A model generated the notes under the pieces. That model searched no databases, was not told the origin of the DNA, and saw only the letters and a program-made list of their open reading frames with translations. Both the position numbers and the translations under genes were made by a program. Below are positions 1 through 8,404 of a stretch of 64,000 nt of DNA, piece by piece (position 1 is the first letter of the stretch; each line of letters begins with the position of its first letter). Source of the stretch: Pycnococcus provasolii. Its lineage: Eukaryota > Chlorophyta > Pseudoscourfieldiophyceae > Pseudoscourfieldiales. The DNA lies in the NCBI GenBank assembly GCA_049487715.1, contig CP150564.1, positions 62,001-126,000 on the forward strand. Direction: 5' to 3'.

Positions 1-1113
1 CTCGCGTGTCTGCAGCTCCGATCCGTCCGACTTGCGCTTCACGCTGCGCACCGCGCCCACCTCGGTAACTACGCCAAAGACGTCGACGAGCATGCGCGGG
101 TTCTTCGCCATCTTGACGGCGATGTCGGAGATGTTCACTCCCGCCATCGCCTTGACGATAGCCACGTTCGGGTCGCCTTCGGAGGCGACCAGCTCAGCCT
201 CCTCGTCGTCGCTGAGTGCCTCGATGACGGTGTCGTTCTCGAGTCCCAGCGTGTAGTCGCTGTCCGTCGACTTGTACTTCTTGGACGCGAGCGCGACTCG
301 CATCTTCGTGACGTAGAACGTGCGTCCCTCGACGAGCACTTCGTCGAACTTGCGCGCGTTGTCACCCCACGCCGTCGCCTCGATGCTGAATCCCGTTCCC
401 GCCTCCGCGAGTTCGACGTTGAGCACGTCCTTCTCTCCCACACGCGTGTTCACGGTACGGATGGGTCGTTTGGAGGTGACTCTCAGCTTCAGCGTTCCCG
501 AGGACATGTACGGCGACAGTCCCTCCGCGCTGATGATTTTGCGTCGCACGTTGGGGTTCGCCTTGGGTGCCGCCGCCGCCGCTTTCGGTGCGACAGCAGC
601 AGCAGCAGCAGCAGCAGCAGGAGCGCTCGGTTCCGCCTTGGTTTCAGCGTGCGTCGTTTTGTTTGCGGGTGCCGTCTCTGCGGCGACAGCGTTCCCCGCC
701 TCCGCCTTGACACGCTTCGCCGCCGGCTCGTTGCTGTTGTTGTTCTCCTTCTGTTCGTCCGACGACGCGCCAGTCCCCTCCGTCGCGATTTCCGCCTTGT
801 CGACGATGAGAATTTCCTTGTCGTTCTGGTCCGCCGTTTTCACCGTCTTCCACGAGTACGCCGTCAGCTTGACCATCGACGGCTGACTGTTCGACGCGTT
901 CTCCAAGGGTAAGTTGAAGACGCACGGCAGACGCGTGTCCATGTCGTCCATGAGGATCGCCTTATGCTTGGTATTTGACGATGAGATGGGCGTCCACGCT
1001 GAGACGGAGACCACGAGTGGCTCGTTGGGTGCGAAGGCCTTGTTGCGCAGACGCGTGCACGCTGACGGCGTGAGCGGTACATTGTTGTGATTAGGAGCAG
1101 TCACGGACGCCAT
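1..1113 (-). CDS. RPA1: Replication protein A 70 kDa subunit (RPA1), N-terminal part
   Basis: Large subunit of the nuclear single-strand DNA-binding complex used in replication and repair. The 371 codons visible start at the ATG at 1113, and the C-terminus lies beyond the window edge. Residues about 20-110 fit the N-terminal OB fold (DBD-F). A low-complexity Ala/Lys linker follows, encoded partly by a GCT/GCA repeat near 590-625. From about residue 194 the LSPYM...LKLRVTSK stretch and the FYVTKMRVALASKKY segment match DBD-A, and DBD-B begins near residue 330 (VNISDIAVK). This is family recognition by eye. The start is the first ATG after the spacer shared with the divergent sulfotransferase gene (ATG to ATG 283 bp). 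Confidence 0.85.
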   Translation of the reverse strand, partial: MASVTAPNHNNVPLTPSACTRLRNKAFAPNEPLVVSVSAWTPISSSNTKHKAILMDDMDTRLPCVFNLPLENASNSQPSMVKLTAYSWKTVKTADQNDKEILIVDKAEIATEGTGASSDEQKENNNSNEPAAKRVKAEAGNAVAAETAPANKTTHAETKAEPSAPAAAAAAAAVAPKAAAAAPKANPNVRRKIISAEGLSPYMSSGTLKLRVTSKRPIRTVNTRVGEKDVLNVELAEAGTGFSIEATAWGDNARKFDEVLVEGRTFYVTKMRVALASKKYKSTDSDYTLGLENDTVIEALSDDEEAELVASEGDPNVAIVKAMAGVNISDIAVKMAKNPRMLVDVFGVVTEVGAVRSVKRKSDGSELQTRE

Positions 1114-1396
1114 GATGCTGGCTGGGGTGAGAATGAGAGTGAGAATGAAGATGAGGAGGGGGCGGAAACCCAACAGCTTTTTTGAATTCCACTCCAAAAG
1201 CAAAGCGGGAAAAAGGACAGCCGGAAAGGTTAGGGGTTAAGGGGACTGGGACTTACCGTTTCTGCTTTAGGGGTTTCGTTTCGTTTAGGGGTTTCGTTTA
1301 GGCTCTTCATTTTTGGCTTGTTCTCCCTAAGCTTATTAGTTGTTGTTTCCTGTCAGCTGTTACATACTGTTTCTTGTCAGCACTCTTTGAACAGTC

Positions 1397-2371
1397 ATGC
1401 CGTCGTCCACGCTCAGTCTTGGCGAGCCTGTGGGAATCACGGGCGCGAAGCAGAAGCTCGCCAACTTCGAAACCGAGGAGGGAAGAACCGCCGCGCTCGA
1501 TGGAACGTTCCGACCCAGGCAAACGGACGTATTCGTCGTGACGAGTCCCAAGTGCGGAACGACGTGGACGCAGCAGGTTGTGCACGCGCTCAGGTCCAGA
1601 GGCGACGAAAACTTTCAGGAAATCTCGCAGGCGGTGCCGTGGATCGAACTCGCCAACGACCTCAACCAAAACCTCGACGAAGACCACGCGTTCGAACCGA
1701 GGTGCTTCAAAACGCACTGCTGGCACACACACTGCCCAAAGGGGGGCAAGTACATCTACGTAGCAAGGCACCCGCACGCCGTCGGACCGAGCTTCTACCG
1801 CTTCCTAGGCGGGTGGTTCTTCGACACCAAAGACGTCTCCATGGAGGAGTTCCTCCACCACTTCTGGCTCAACCGCGGCGAGCCGACGTCGCTGATGGAA
1901 AACGCGAGCTACTGGCACCACCTCGCGAGCTGGTGGCCGCGAAGGCACGACGACGACGTCCTGTGGCTACACTACGAGGACATGCGCCAAGACCTGCGCG
2001 CGTGCATCAAGCGAGTCGCGGCGTTTATGGGCGTCGACGCGTCAGACGAGACTCTCGTCGACTTGGCGTGCGAGCGTTCGTCTGAGGCGTACATGCGCGA
2101 GAAGGCTCACCTGTTCGACGAGAACTTGACGCGGCGTTTCCGCAACGATGCGTGCGGCTTGCCGTTCGAGGCGGGCGGCGTGAAGATCACGCAGAGCGGC
2201 GAGCGCGAGCGCCTTCCCGCTGAGTTGGTGGACGCCGTCGATGCGAGGTGGCGCGACGTCGTCCTTCCCGTTTCCGGGTGCGCGACGTACGAGGAACTCA
2301 GGAGGACGTTCTGGAACGAGCGCGTTCTGGGGCGAGGCGACGACGGCGTTCCTGAGACATTCTTGAAGTAA
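1397..2371 (+). CDS. Cytosolic-type sulfotransferase (PAPS-dependent)
   Basis: A 324-residue protein of the Sulfotransfer_1 family, which moves a sulfuryl group from PAPS to a hydroxyl or amine acceptor. The 5'-phosphosulfate loop is PKCGTTW at residues 51-57. The catalytic histidine lies in KTH at 105-107. The 3'-phosphate site is RHPHAVGPSF at 124-133, with the conserved Arg and Ser. Length is typical (about 280-330) and no signal peptide or membrane anchor is seen, so a soluble enzyme is inferred. The acceptor cannot be told from sequence. It is divergent from RPA1, and a TGTAA motif lies at 2400-2404, 29 nt after the stop. Confidence 0.9.
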   Translation: MPSSTLSLGEPVGITGAKQKLANFETEEGRTAALDGTFRPRQTDVFVVTSPKCGTTWTQQVVHALRSRGDENFQEISQAVPWIELANDLNQNLDEDHAFEPRCFKTHCWHTHCPKGGKYIYVARHPHAVGPSFYRFLGGWFFDTKDVSMEEFLHHFWLNRGEPTSLMENASYWHHLASWWPRRHDDDVLWLHYEDMRQDLRACIKRVAAFMGVDASDETLVDLACERSSEAYMREKAHLFDENLTRRFRNDACGLPFEAGGVKITQSGERERLPAELVDAVDARWRDVVLPVSGCATYEELRRTFWNERVLGRGDDGVPETFLK

Positions 2372-2927
2372 AAACTTACTAAGGTTAGCTTTTTGCAGCT
2401 GTAAAACAAACAACAACAACAACAACAAAGAAGAAGAAGAAGAAGAGTTGTCCTGATATCATGTGCGCATACATAAGTGTCACGGGATATCATGACCTGT
2501 GACCAACCCCTAACTAAACCTGCACTAACCCTGAAGAGACCAGTAGAAGAGACCCAAGGAAGGGAAGGGACTCCCCTCCCTACCCTACCCTAGTGGTAGG
2601 TATAACAGGGGACCCATTGTTGCACGCCCAGGTGGGATATGACGTTGGAGCAGAAACGCGTGTCCCTTATCCGAACCCCCTGGCTGTGCGCCCGTTCGTT
2701 CCGGTGGGGAAGAGGAACACGTGGGGGGAGAAAAATAAGACTTCTTTTTTAATTCCCGGACATTGTATTTCGTCTCCTGGAGGGAGGGAGTGTCTCGATG
2801 ATAATCTCTGCTGCATCCATGTCTGGTAACGTGTCATCCTCTCTACGTGCGTCATCATCTCTACGTGCACCTCGTCCGTCCTTGTTGCACCCATTCGCGT
2901 CGTCGTGTGTCAAACAATGTGTCAAAA
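2372..2927. other. Intergenic spacer with microsatellite
   Basis: Holds an (AAC)n tract followed by (GAA)n at about 2408-2446 and short purine/pyrimidine-rich stretches. No convincing gene is seen. A GTG-initiated extension of the next gene (from 2847) is open in frame, but it has no ATG and is probably 5' UTR. Confidence 0.6.
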
Positions 2928-3908
2928 ATGCCAGGGTCGTCAGGGAACGACCCTGGCAACAATGCGAAAAACCAAAGTCAGGGGGAAGAAGAAGGAAATA
3001 AAGTCGACAAAAATACACAGGCACCATCTTTTGCAAACGGAAACGGTAACGGTATACACGGGCACCACGACTTGGACGACGAAGAAGACACACCACGGCT
3101 CACGCCAATCGCGAGAATGGACCACCACGACGACCCGGAGTCAACGCGACGATTCGAAAAAATATTAGAGCAGCTCTGCGGCTCAACCGACGACGCCGAC
3201 GGACTCGAGAACGAAGAGGGGGAAGTGTGCATGCTAGAGGTGATTGAACACCTGCAGGAACTCATGGACTCGAGCGTCTCCGACGAGAAGTTCGAGGAGG
3301 CGGCAAAGTTCCGCGACCTCATCGACGAGGCGGAGCGACTCGACCCCATCCTTGGCAGAGAGCGTGAGCTAGAGCGGGCGGTGCGTGAGGAGAGATACGT
3401 CGACGCCGCAAAACTTCGCGACGCGCTCGCCGAGCTGCGACCTCCGCCACCAAAGCCTGTGACGGAGTCAGACTCAGTCGCGAACGGCGTGCGTGTGAGG
3501 GTGAAAAGCTTCTACGTGCCCGAACGCTCGTCACCAGAACGTGGCCAGTACTTCTTCGCGTACCGCGTTGCCATCAAAAACTCGTCCGACGCATCCGTGC
3601 AGGTGAGGAGTCGGAGGTGGGTCATCGTCGACGACACGGGACACAGGGAGGAGGTACGCGGCCCAGGTATCGTGGGAGAGCAGCCCATCCTGTCGCCAGG
3701 ATCGACGTTCGAGTACACTTCCGCATGCCCGCTGCGCACCATCCGAGGTCGCATGTCTGGTGAATTCCGCGTCATCATCGTCAACGAGAATGGCGAGCAG
3801 AAAGGTGACACGTTTGGCGTGCCGATTGCCACGTTCGCGTTGGATGCAGAACATGGCGAGAAGTTTCACGGCATTTCCAGGGCGAGCGACGCCAAGGACT
3901 CGGAGTAA
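2928..3908 (+). CDS. UVR-domain plus ApaG-domain protein
   Basis: 326 residues from the ATG at 2928, which has A at -3. After a low-complexity acidic N-terminus, residues about 125-195 hold two short helical repeats of the UVR type (EEAAKFRDLIDEAERL and VDAAKLRDALAEL). The C-terminal ~130 residues are an ApaG (DUF525) beta-sandwich with the characteristic YFFAYRVAIKNSS, RRWVIVDDTG and GPGIVGEQPILSPG segments. ApaG folds also occur in F-box and polymerase-interacting proteins, and UVR motifs are clamp- or UvrC-derived protein-interaction modules. The biochemical role is not established. From memory, related UVR-ApaG proteins are found in plants and may be plastid proteins, but no clear transit peptide is visible here. 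The gene is tail-to-tail with the fucosyltransferase. Confidence 0.8.
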   Translation: MPGSSGNDPGNNAKNQSQGEEEGNKVDKNTQAPSFANGNGNGIHGHHDLDDEEDTPRLTPIARMDHHDDPESTRRFEKILEQLCGSTDDADGLENEEGEVCMLEVIEHLQELMDSSVSDEKFEEAAKFRDLIDEAERLDPILGRERELERAVREERYVDAAKLRDALAELRPPPPKPVTESDSVANGVRVRVKSFYVPERSSPERGQYFFAYRVAIKNSSDASVQVRSRRWVIVDDTGHREEVRGPGIVGEQPILSPGSTFEYTSACPLRTIRGRMSGEFRVIIVNENGEQKGDTFGVPIATFALDAEHGEKFHGISRASDAKDSE

Positions 3909-4010
3909 ATAAGAACTACCCTATCCATTTTTAATCTTCTCCCCCACGTTCCAAGCATTTCCAAGATGATACTTTATCATTTTACAGAAGATTATAGCGA
4001 TGATTTTGCA

Positions 4011-5672
4011 TCAGATAAAGCGGCCGCCGCCGCCTCCTCCAGATCCTCCTTTCGATCTTAGCACAGCGCGCTTCCACGATTCGGTAATGAATTGCCTGCA
4101 CTTCGAGGGACATGAGCCTGGCATCAGCGTGTTGGCGAGGCGGCAGCCGGCTGACTCGATCGAAAGCCGCCACTGACGATCAAACAGTGGAACGGTCGCG
4201 GCATCGTAGTGACCTGCCGCTTTCCAGTCAAAGTACCGATCAGCTTCCCTCGGATTTTTGTCTAGCTTGCGAAGGTAAGCGGCAAGCTCCTTTGCATCGG
4301 AAAAGTCGTGAGAGTTGATCACGCATGGACTGCTGCACGGGAGGAACTGCGATATGTTGTGAGCACCGCGCACCACAGGAATGCTCCCGGCTAGCAGCCC
4401 GTGGTACATCTTCTCCGTCGCCCACTCTTCGTCGATCGTCGACTCGAACGCAAATTGGAATTTGGAATCTTTGTACATTCTTGCGATGCCTCCCGTCTGC
4501 GGGTCCTTGCTTGCGGAAACATCATCCGACATGGAACCGCTGCCACGTGGCCGTCTGCGAGGGTGAGAGGAGGGGCGACTCCTCAACAGCAGACGACCTC
4601 GCGCCAATTTCATCGTTGCGTGGCCGCGGCACTTTCCGGCAATCTTCACGCGTGGGCTGAGCTCGATTGCCAAGTCTCTGATGTAGTTCTCGCGCTTGCT
4701 GTGCGTGATGCAGTTGGAAAAGACAGCCATGCCGACGTACTCCCGGTCGTCCCACCTGACTGGATGAGGGCGGAAGAAGTCGTCGATTTCCGCGCCAAAG
4801 TACATGTACTGAAAGAACGAAGCGGGAACGTCGCTCAGCAGTCTCCAGTCGAGCACGTGGTCGATGCGGTGCTGGCTCGGAAACTTCCTCAGCGCCGGAA
4901 ATCCGGGATTGCTTGGATGTTCCCTGGAGATTGCCACCCACGTTTGGTGCGCGGGTTTCAAGCGAGGCGGTGTCGTCGCGCCCGACTTGAACAGATACGG
5001 GAGCTCGAACAGCAGAACGTCCGCCTTGCTGACCCGCTTTCGGTCCGTCGTCCACTGAATGAGCGTGCGTCCTTTCGACGTGCCGTCCTCCGAGCAGCCG
5101 TACGTCTTTTTTTCTGGCAGGTTCATCATCGCCTTGAGTATGAGAGGCTGTCCTGTGGCTGACTTGCCGTTCATGATGAGCACCTCAAGCGTTCGCTTCG
5201 TGTTATCGTTGCGTTCCGGTTTCGCGGGTGTTAAGATAAGTCCCTTCTTTTCCCGGAACCCGCCGGTGGCTTCGTCATAGCTCAAGGAGTCCGTTTGGAA
5301 CACCGTTCTGTGAGTCGCCGGCGCGACTTCAGCGAACCACTTGATTTCCAGCTTATCTCCTCTGATGGCCCACTCCCCTTCGTCCCACGATCCGTAGTGG
5401 ATTACAAGGCAGTTTGGAAACAACGCGACTTTCGCTCTTGAGGAACCTAAGTAGGCGTGTCGCGTGGCCGTAAAAGCAAGTCCCCCAGACGGCAGGGACC
5501 TGAGGGAGGAAAACGACGACGACGACGATGACGATGAGGAAAGGCCACACCCGCCTTCCAAGGGTACACCCACCGCCATAGAAAGAAACGCCAAGAAAGC
5601 AAACACAAAGCCATAAGCAAAAGATGGACCCGTTGTTTGCCCTGCCCTGGAAAGTGAGGTCGCCATGGCCAT
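4011..5672 (-). CDS. Alpha-1,3-fucosyltransferase family GT10
   Basis: Golgi type II membrane glycosyltransferase transferring fucose from GDP-fucose to glycans. The ATG at 5672 (MAMATSL) gives 553 residues; the longer frame to 5732 begins with TTG and is rejected. One signal-anchor stretch (about 17-38, FAYGFVFAFLAFLSMAVGV) follows a basic N-terminus, then a Ser-rich stem. The GT10 signature is clear at about residues 400-435: FAFESTIDEEWATEKMYHGL and then LAGSIPVVRGA, including the Glu and Lys that contact the nucleotide sugar. Many N-linked acceptors are known for the family, but the acceptor here is unknown. The C-terminus is a Gly-rich tail. A TGTAA signal (reverse strand) is at 3982-3986. 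Confidence 0.9.
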   Translation of the reverse strand: MAMATSLSRAGQTTGPSFAYGFVFAFLAFLSMAVGVPLEGGCGLSSSSSSSSSFSSLRSLPSGGLAFTATRHAYLGSSRAKVALFPNCLVIHYGSWDEGEWAIRGDKLEIKWFAEVAPATHRTVFQTDSLSYDEATGGFREKKGLILTPAKPERNDNTKRTLEVLIMNGKSATGQPLILKAMMNLPEKKTYGCSEDGTSKGRTLIQWTTDRKRVSKADVLLFELPYLFKSGATTPPRLKPAHQTWVAISREHPSNPGFPALRKFPSQHRIDHVLDWRLLSDVPASFFQYMYFGAEIDDFFRPHPVRWDDREYVGMAVFSNCITHSKRENYIRDLAIELSPRVKIAGKCRGHATMKLARGRLLLRSRPSSHPRRRPRGSGSMSDDVSASKDPQTGGIARMYKDSKFQFAFESTIDEEWATEKMYHGLLAGSIPVVRGAHNISQFLPCSSPCVINSHDFSDAKELAAYLRKLDKNPREADRYFDWKAAGHYDAATVPLFDRQWRLSIESAGCRLANTLMPGSCPSKCRQFITESWKRAVLRSKGGSGGGGGGRFI

Positions 5673-5782
5673 GGTAAGCCGGGCAGGCGGAGAGGGGGGA
5701 GGGAGAGATCGCGAGAACAAGAGGAACAACAACCCCCAGGACCAGGGGCAGGGGGGGGCAGGAAGAAGGAGGAGGAGGACCG

Positions 5783-5834
5783 CTAACCCTAACCCTAACC
5801 CTAACCCTAGTGCGCTAACCCTAACCCTAATCCC
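5783..5834. repeat. Interstitial telomere-like tract (CCCTAA)n
   Basis: CTAACC units run uninterrupted from 5783 to 5810, followed by a second short run at 5815-5834 ending in CTAATCCC. The unit is 6 bp (TTAGGG on the other strand). The tract lies about 110 bp upstream of the fucosyltransferase ATG, between genes rather than at a chromosome end. Confidence 0.9.
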
Positions 5835-5918
5835 TGTACGTACCGTACCACTCCTCTTCCCCTTCTTATTTGGTAGAATGTTACCTTAGCTCGTTCTAGC
5901 TAGGGGTTAGGGGTTAAG

Positions 5919-6070
5919 CCACCCCCCCCTGCCTCCCCCCCAGCGTGAGGTCGACGGGATGGGTTTTGGTTTGTGTGTACAGATATCGTGGTAAGGACTT
6001 TGCGCGCGCGAGCGAACTGAGGGGGCGGGGCGTGCACGGAGCGTGCGAGCCGACGCCCAGTTCACAACGC
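5919..6070. repeat. Repeat B, copy 1 (152 bp)
   Basis: Identical over 152 bp to 6606-6757 by direct reading. It begins with a C-rich run and ends with an imperfect hairpin: GAACTG pairs with CAGTTC and GGGCGT with ACGCCC, enclosing a GCACG-gag-CGTGC stem. It forms one end of tandem element 1 (5919-6608). Confidence 0.9.
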
Positions 6071-6112
6071 GAATCGGTAGTGTTACAAGCCCCGAGGGCG
6101 CCGGGCGTCTAA

Positions 6113-6361
6113 GACGGGAGGCGGCGTCAGCAGGGAGGTTTGCCGAAACCGGTGGCGCGTGAGAGGCCGCGTTCATCGGATGGCGGGAAGAAGCGCAAGG
6201 GCGGCTCGCCGGATGGCGCGAGGGCTGGCGGGAGCGCCGAGGAATGGAAAGGCGGCGAGGGCGCGGGCGCGGGGGTAGCGACACGCGCGCAAGCTGAGAA
6301 GAGCAAGGAGAAGAGGACCTCAAAGAAAGGCAAGAAGGTTGAGGCTGACGAGACGAAGTGA
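6113..6361 (+). pseudogene. Lys/Arg-rich coding-like fragment inside element 1
   Basis: An 82-codon open stretch after a TAA at 6110-6112, ending with a TGA at 6359-6361. It has no ATG. It is rich in Lys (mostly AAG), Gly and Ala and ends KKVEADETK, like the C-terminal tail of a nuclear protein. The opposite strand is also open, so strand choice is uncertain. It occupies the non-repeated core between the conserved ends, which fits a captured gene fragment. No family was recognised. Confidence 0.3.
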
Positions 6362-6477
6362 GGCGAATGCCGGCTGGGAGGCGGCGGGAGTTGCGGTGCG
6401 GCAGAGATGCCTAGAGATGTTGCGAGGAAGTGTTGCGGTGAGCGTCGTCGAGCGTGGTGATAGGGGATGGTGGTGGG

Positions 6478-6608
6478 AGAAGGCTGTCGCTGAGACGGCA
6501 GAAGGTAATTAGTGATGTAGAAACGCGGGAGTTTCTGATCTATTTCCTTCTACCTCAGCCCCGGGGGGGGTGCCAACCATGCCAGGCCCACCAAACCGCT
6601 CTAGGCCA
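6478..6608. repeat. Repeat S, copy 1 (131 bp)
   Basis: Identical to 7192-7322. It contains a nested inverted repeat: GCTGAG pairs with CTCAGC, AGAAGG with CCTTCT, and an inner AGAAAC with GTTTCT around a 6-nt loop. It directly abuts repeat B copy 2; the last 3 bases (CCA) are shared. Confidence 0.9.
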
Positions 6609-6757
6609 CCCCCCCCTGCCTCCCCCCCAGCGTGAGGTCGACGGGATGGGTTTTGGTTTGTGTGTACAGATATCGTGGTAAGGACTTTGCGCGCGCGAGC
6701 GAACTGAGGGGGCGGGGCGTGCACGGAGCGTGCGAGCCGACGCCCAGTTCACAACGC
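6606..6757. repeat. Repeat B, copy 2 (152 bp)
   Basis: Second identical copy of the B end, starting element 2 (6606-7322). The sequence after 6757 is unrelated to that after copy 1, so identity stops abruptly at this boundary. Confidence 0.9.
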
Positions 6758-6836
6758 AAAGGAAGGGGGATAGAGGAGAGTGCTCGCAAAGGAAAGGAAA
6801 CGAGTCTGTAAAAAGAGAAGATGTCAGCGGGTGTCA

Positions 6837-7191
6837 TCAAGAGGACGCTGGCGATAGGAGCGCCCATGCGTCGGTGTCGCGATGCGCCCTGAGGTCGGCG
6901 ATCTGAGGGTAGACGGCGCAGACGGCGGTGACCTGCGAGCGGATGACCTCGCATGCGAAAGCCGCAGCACCAGTCGCGCCGTAGAGTCGAGGGAAACGAC
7001 CGACGCGATCGGCGAGGGCCTGTGGCGAAGATGGTAGATGTTGAGGGTGATTGAGGAACGGAAACGGCGGGAATGTGCACGTATGGTCTAGATGGTGAGG
7101 CAGACGGAGGAACGGAGGAGGCAGGCGGCTGCGGTGACGCCGAGTACGTCGGGATGTAGACGTAGTTGGCGCGACGATCAGGAGGCGCCAT
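6837..7191 (-). pseudogene. Frame-broken ORF in the core of element 2
   Basis: An ATG at 7191 lies immediately next to the S2 repeat, which would act as its 5' leader. The first frame reads MAPPDRRANYVYIPTY and continues Pro/Ser-rich. Near 7025 the protein-like signal moves to another frame (ADRVGRFPRLYGATG, then AVYPQIADLRAH) and ends at a TGA at 6837. Together this looks like a small decayed or frameshifted gene. No family was recognised. Element 1 has an unrelated core between the same ends. Confidence 0.35.
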
Positions 7192-7322
7192 AGAAGGCTG
7201 TCGCTGAGACGGCAGAAGGTAATTAGTGATGTAGAAACGCGGGAGTTTCTGATCTATTTCCTTCTACCTCAGCCCCGGGGGGGGTGCCAACCATGCCAGG
7301 CCCACCAAACCGCTCTAGGCCA
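7192..7322. repeat. Repeat S, copy 2 (131 bp)
   Basis: Identical to 6478-6608. It ends the tandem pair; downstream lies the EMC3 promoter region, with a short CTAACCCTAA tract near 7384-7395. Confidence 0.9.
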
Positions 7323-7490
7323 TCCCTCTTTCCCTCTTTCGGGTTTCCATGTTGGGGTCTCCCCAGTGGTCTCCCCCCTGTTCCTAACCCTAACTTCCCG
7401 GGACCTTCCTTGTGGGTTCCTGCTTTCCTCCCCCCCCTTGCTCTCCTCATCCTCAACGAGGCTCGTGTTTTCGTGGAATCCATTACTACT

Positions 7491-8309
7491 ATGTCGTCCA
7501 TGGCGGCGGCGTCCACCACTGGGGCGTCATCTTCATCGGCGTTAAGCAACTCGTTGACGCTCGACCCCGCGATCCGAACGTGGGTGCTCGTTCCCATATC
7601 TTTAGCCATGTTCTTAATTGGGGTCATACGACACCACGCGAGTCGACTCCTCGCCACGGGACCGAGAAAGGTGGAACTCAAGGCTGTGCGCGAATCGCAG
7701 GCGGTGATGCGAGCTTCCAGGCTACGCATGAACCACGCGTGGATCTCGCGAGAAGCGTCGTTCCGCATGCGACGCGCGTTCTTCAACGACAAGAAGGAGG
7801 GCGTGCTGCAGCAGAAGGTGAAGAACAACAACCCGCAGGCGCAGATGATGTCAGACCCCTCGATGATGCAGGACATGATGATGAAGAACATGAGCATGAT
7901 CATCCCGCAGTCGCTCACGTTCATGTGGGTCTCCTTCTTCTTCTCAGGGTTCGTCATGGCGAAGGCGCCGTTCCCGCTCACGCAGAAGTTTCGCGTCATG
8001 CTGCAGCGAGGCATCGACATCTCCGGAAGCCTCGACGTCACCTACGTGTCGTCGCTGTCGTGGTACTTTATGAACATGTTCGGCATGCGAGGGCTCTTCA
8101 CACTCACGCTGGGAGAGGGAAACGCCATCGACGATACCGCGCTTATGCAGCAGCAGATGGAGCAAGCTGGCGCGGGTATGGACAAGGCGAACGCGTTCGT
8201 GATGGAGAGGGAGAACCTCGAGCTCATTGAGGCGAGGGACGGCATGGTGTACGAAAAGGCGGAGGAGCGCGCGGCGAAGGTGCTCAAAAGGGCACTGCGA
8301 GCGAGGTGA
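7491..8309 (+). CDS. EMC3: ER membrane protein complex subunit 3
   Basis: A 272-residue core subunit of the EMC insertase, which inserts tail-anchored and multipass proteins into the ER membrane. It belongs to the Oxa1/YidC/Get1 superfamily (DUF106). Three membrane helices fit the family: about 25-45 (TWVLVPISLAMFLIGVI), a second near 143-165 (LTFMWVSFFFSGFVMAKAPF) and a third near 185-210 (SSLSWYFMNMFGMRGLF). A basic, Met-rich cytoplasmic segment with a coiled region lies between TM1 and TM2. Length is close to the ~260 of animal and yeast EMC3. The ATG at 7491 was chosen because the upstream open frame runs through the S2 repeat. Confidence 0.93.
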   Translation: MSSMAAASTTGASSSSALSNSLTLDPAIRTWVLVPISLAMFLIGVIRHHASRLLATGPRKVELKAVRESQAVMRASRLRMNHAWISREASFRMRRAFFNDKKEGVLQQKVKNNNPQAQMMSDPSMMQDMMMKNMSMIIPQSLTFMWVSFFFSGFVMAKAPFPLTQKFRVMLQRGIDISGSLDVTYVSSLSWYFMNMFGMRGLFTLTLGEGNAIDDTALMQQQMEQAGAGMDKANAFVMERENLELIEARDGMVYEKAEERAAKVLKRALRAR

Positions 8310-8404
8310 CTATCGTAGTACAAAGGTGTAATCGCACGAAGTATACATACTTTTTAAATAAAAATAACTACAACCGTCACCACCAACGCACGGCACGGTG
8401 CCTA

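Noticed and set aside
2847-2927. An N-terminal extension of the UVR-ApaG protein
   Set aside because: It would start at GTG, and the ATG at 2928 has a better context.
5783-5834. A chromosome end marked by telomere repeats
   Set aside because: The tract is short, imperfect and flanked on both sides by ordinary genes; several such tracts occur in the window.
6490-6560. A box C/D snoRNA in repeat S (GTGATGT and CTGA flanked by GAAGG/CCTTC)
   Set aside because: Only about 16 nt separate the boxes, too little for a guide sequence, and the box C match is imperfect; kept only as a structural remark.
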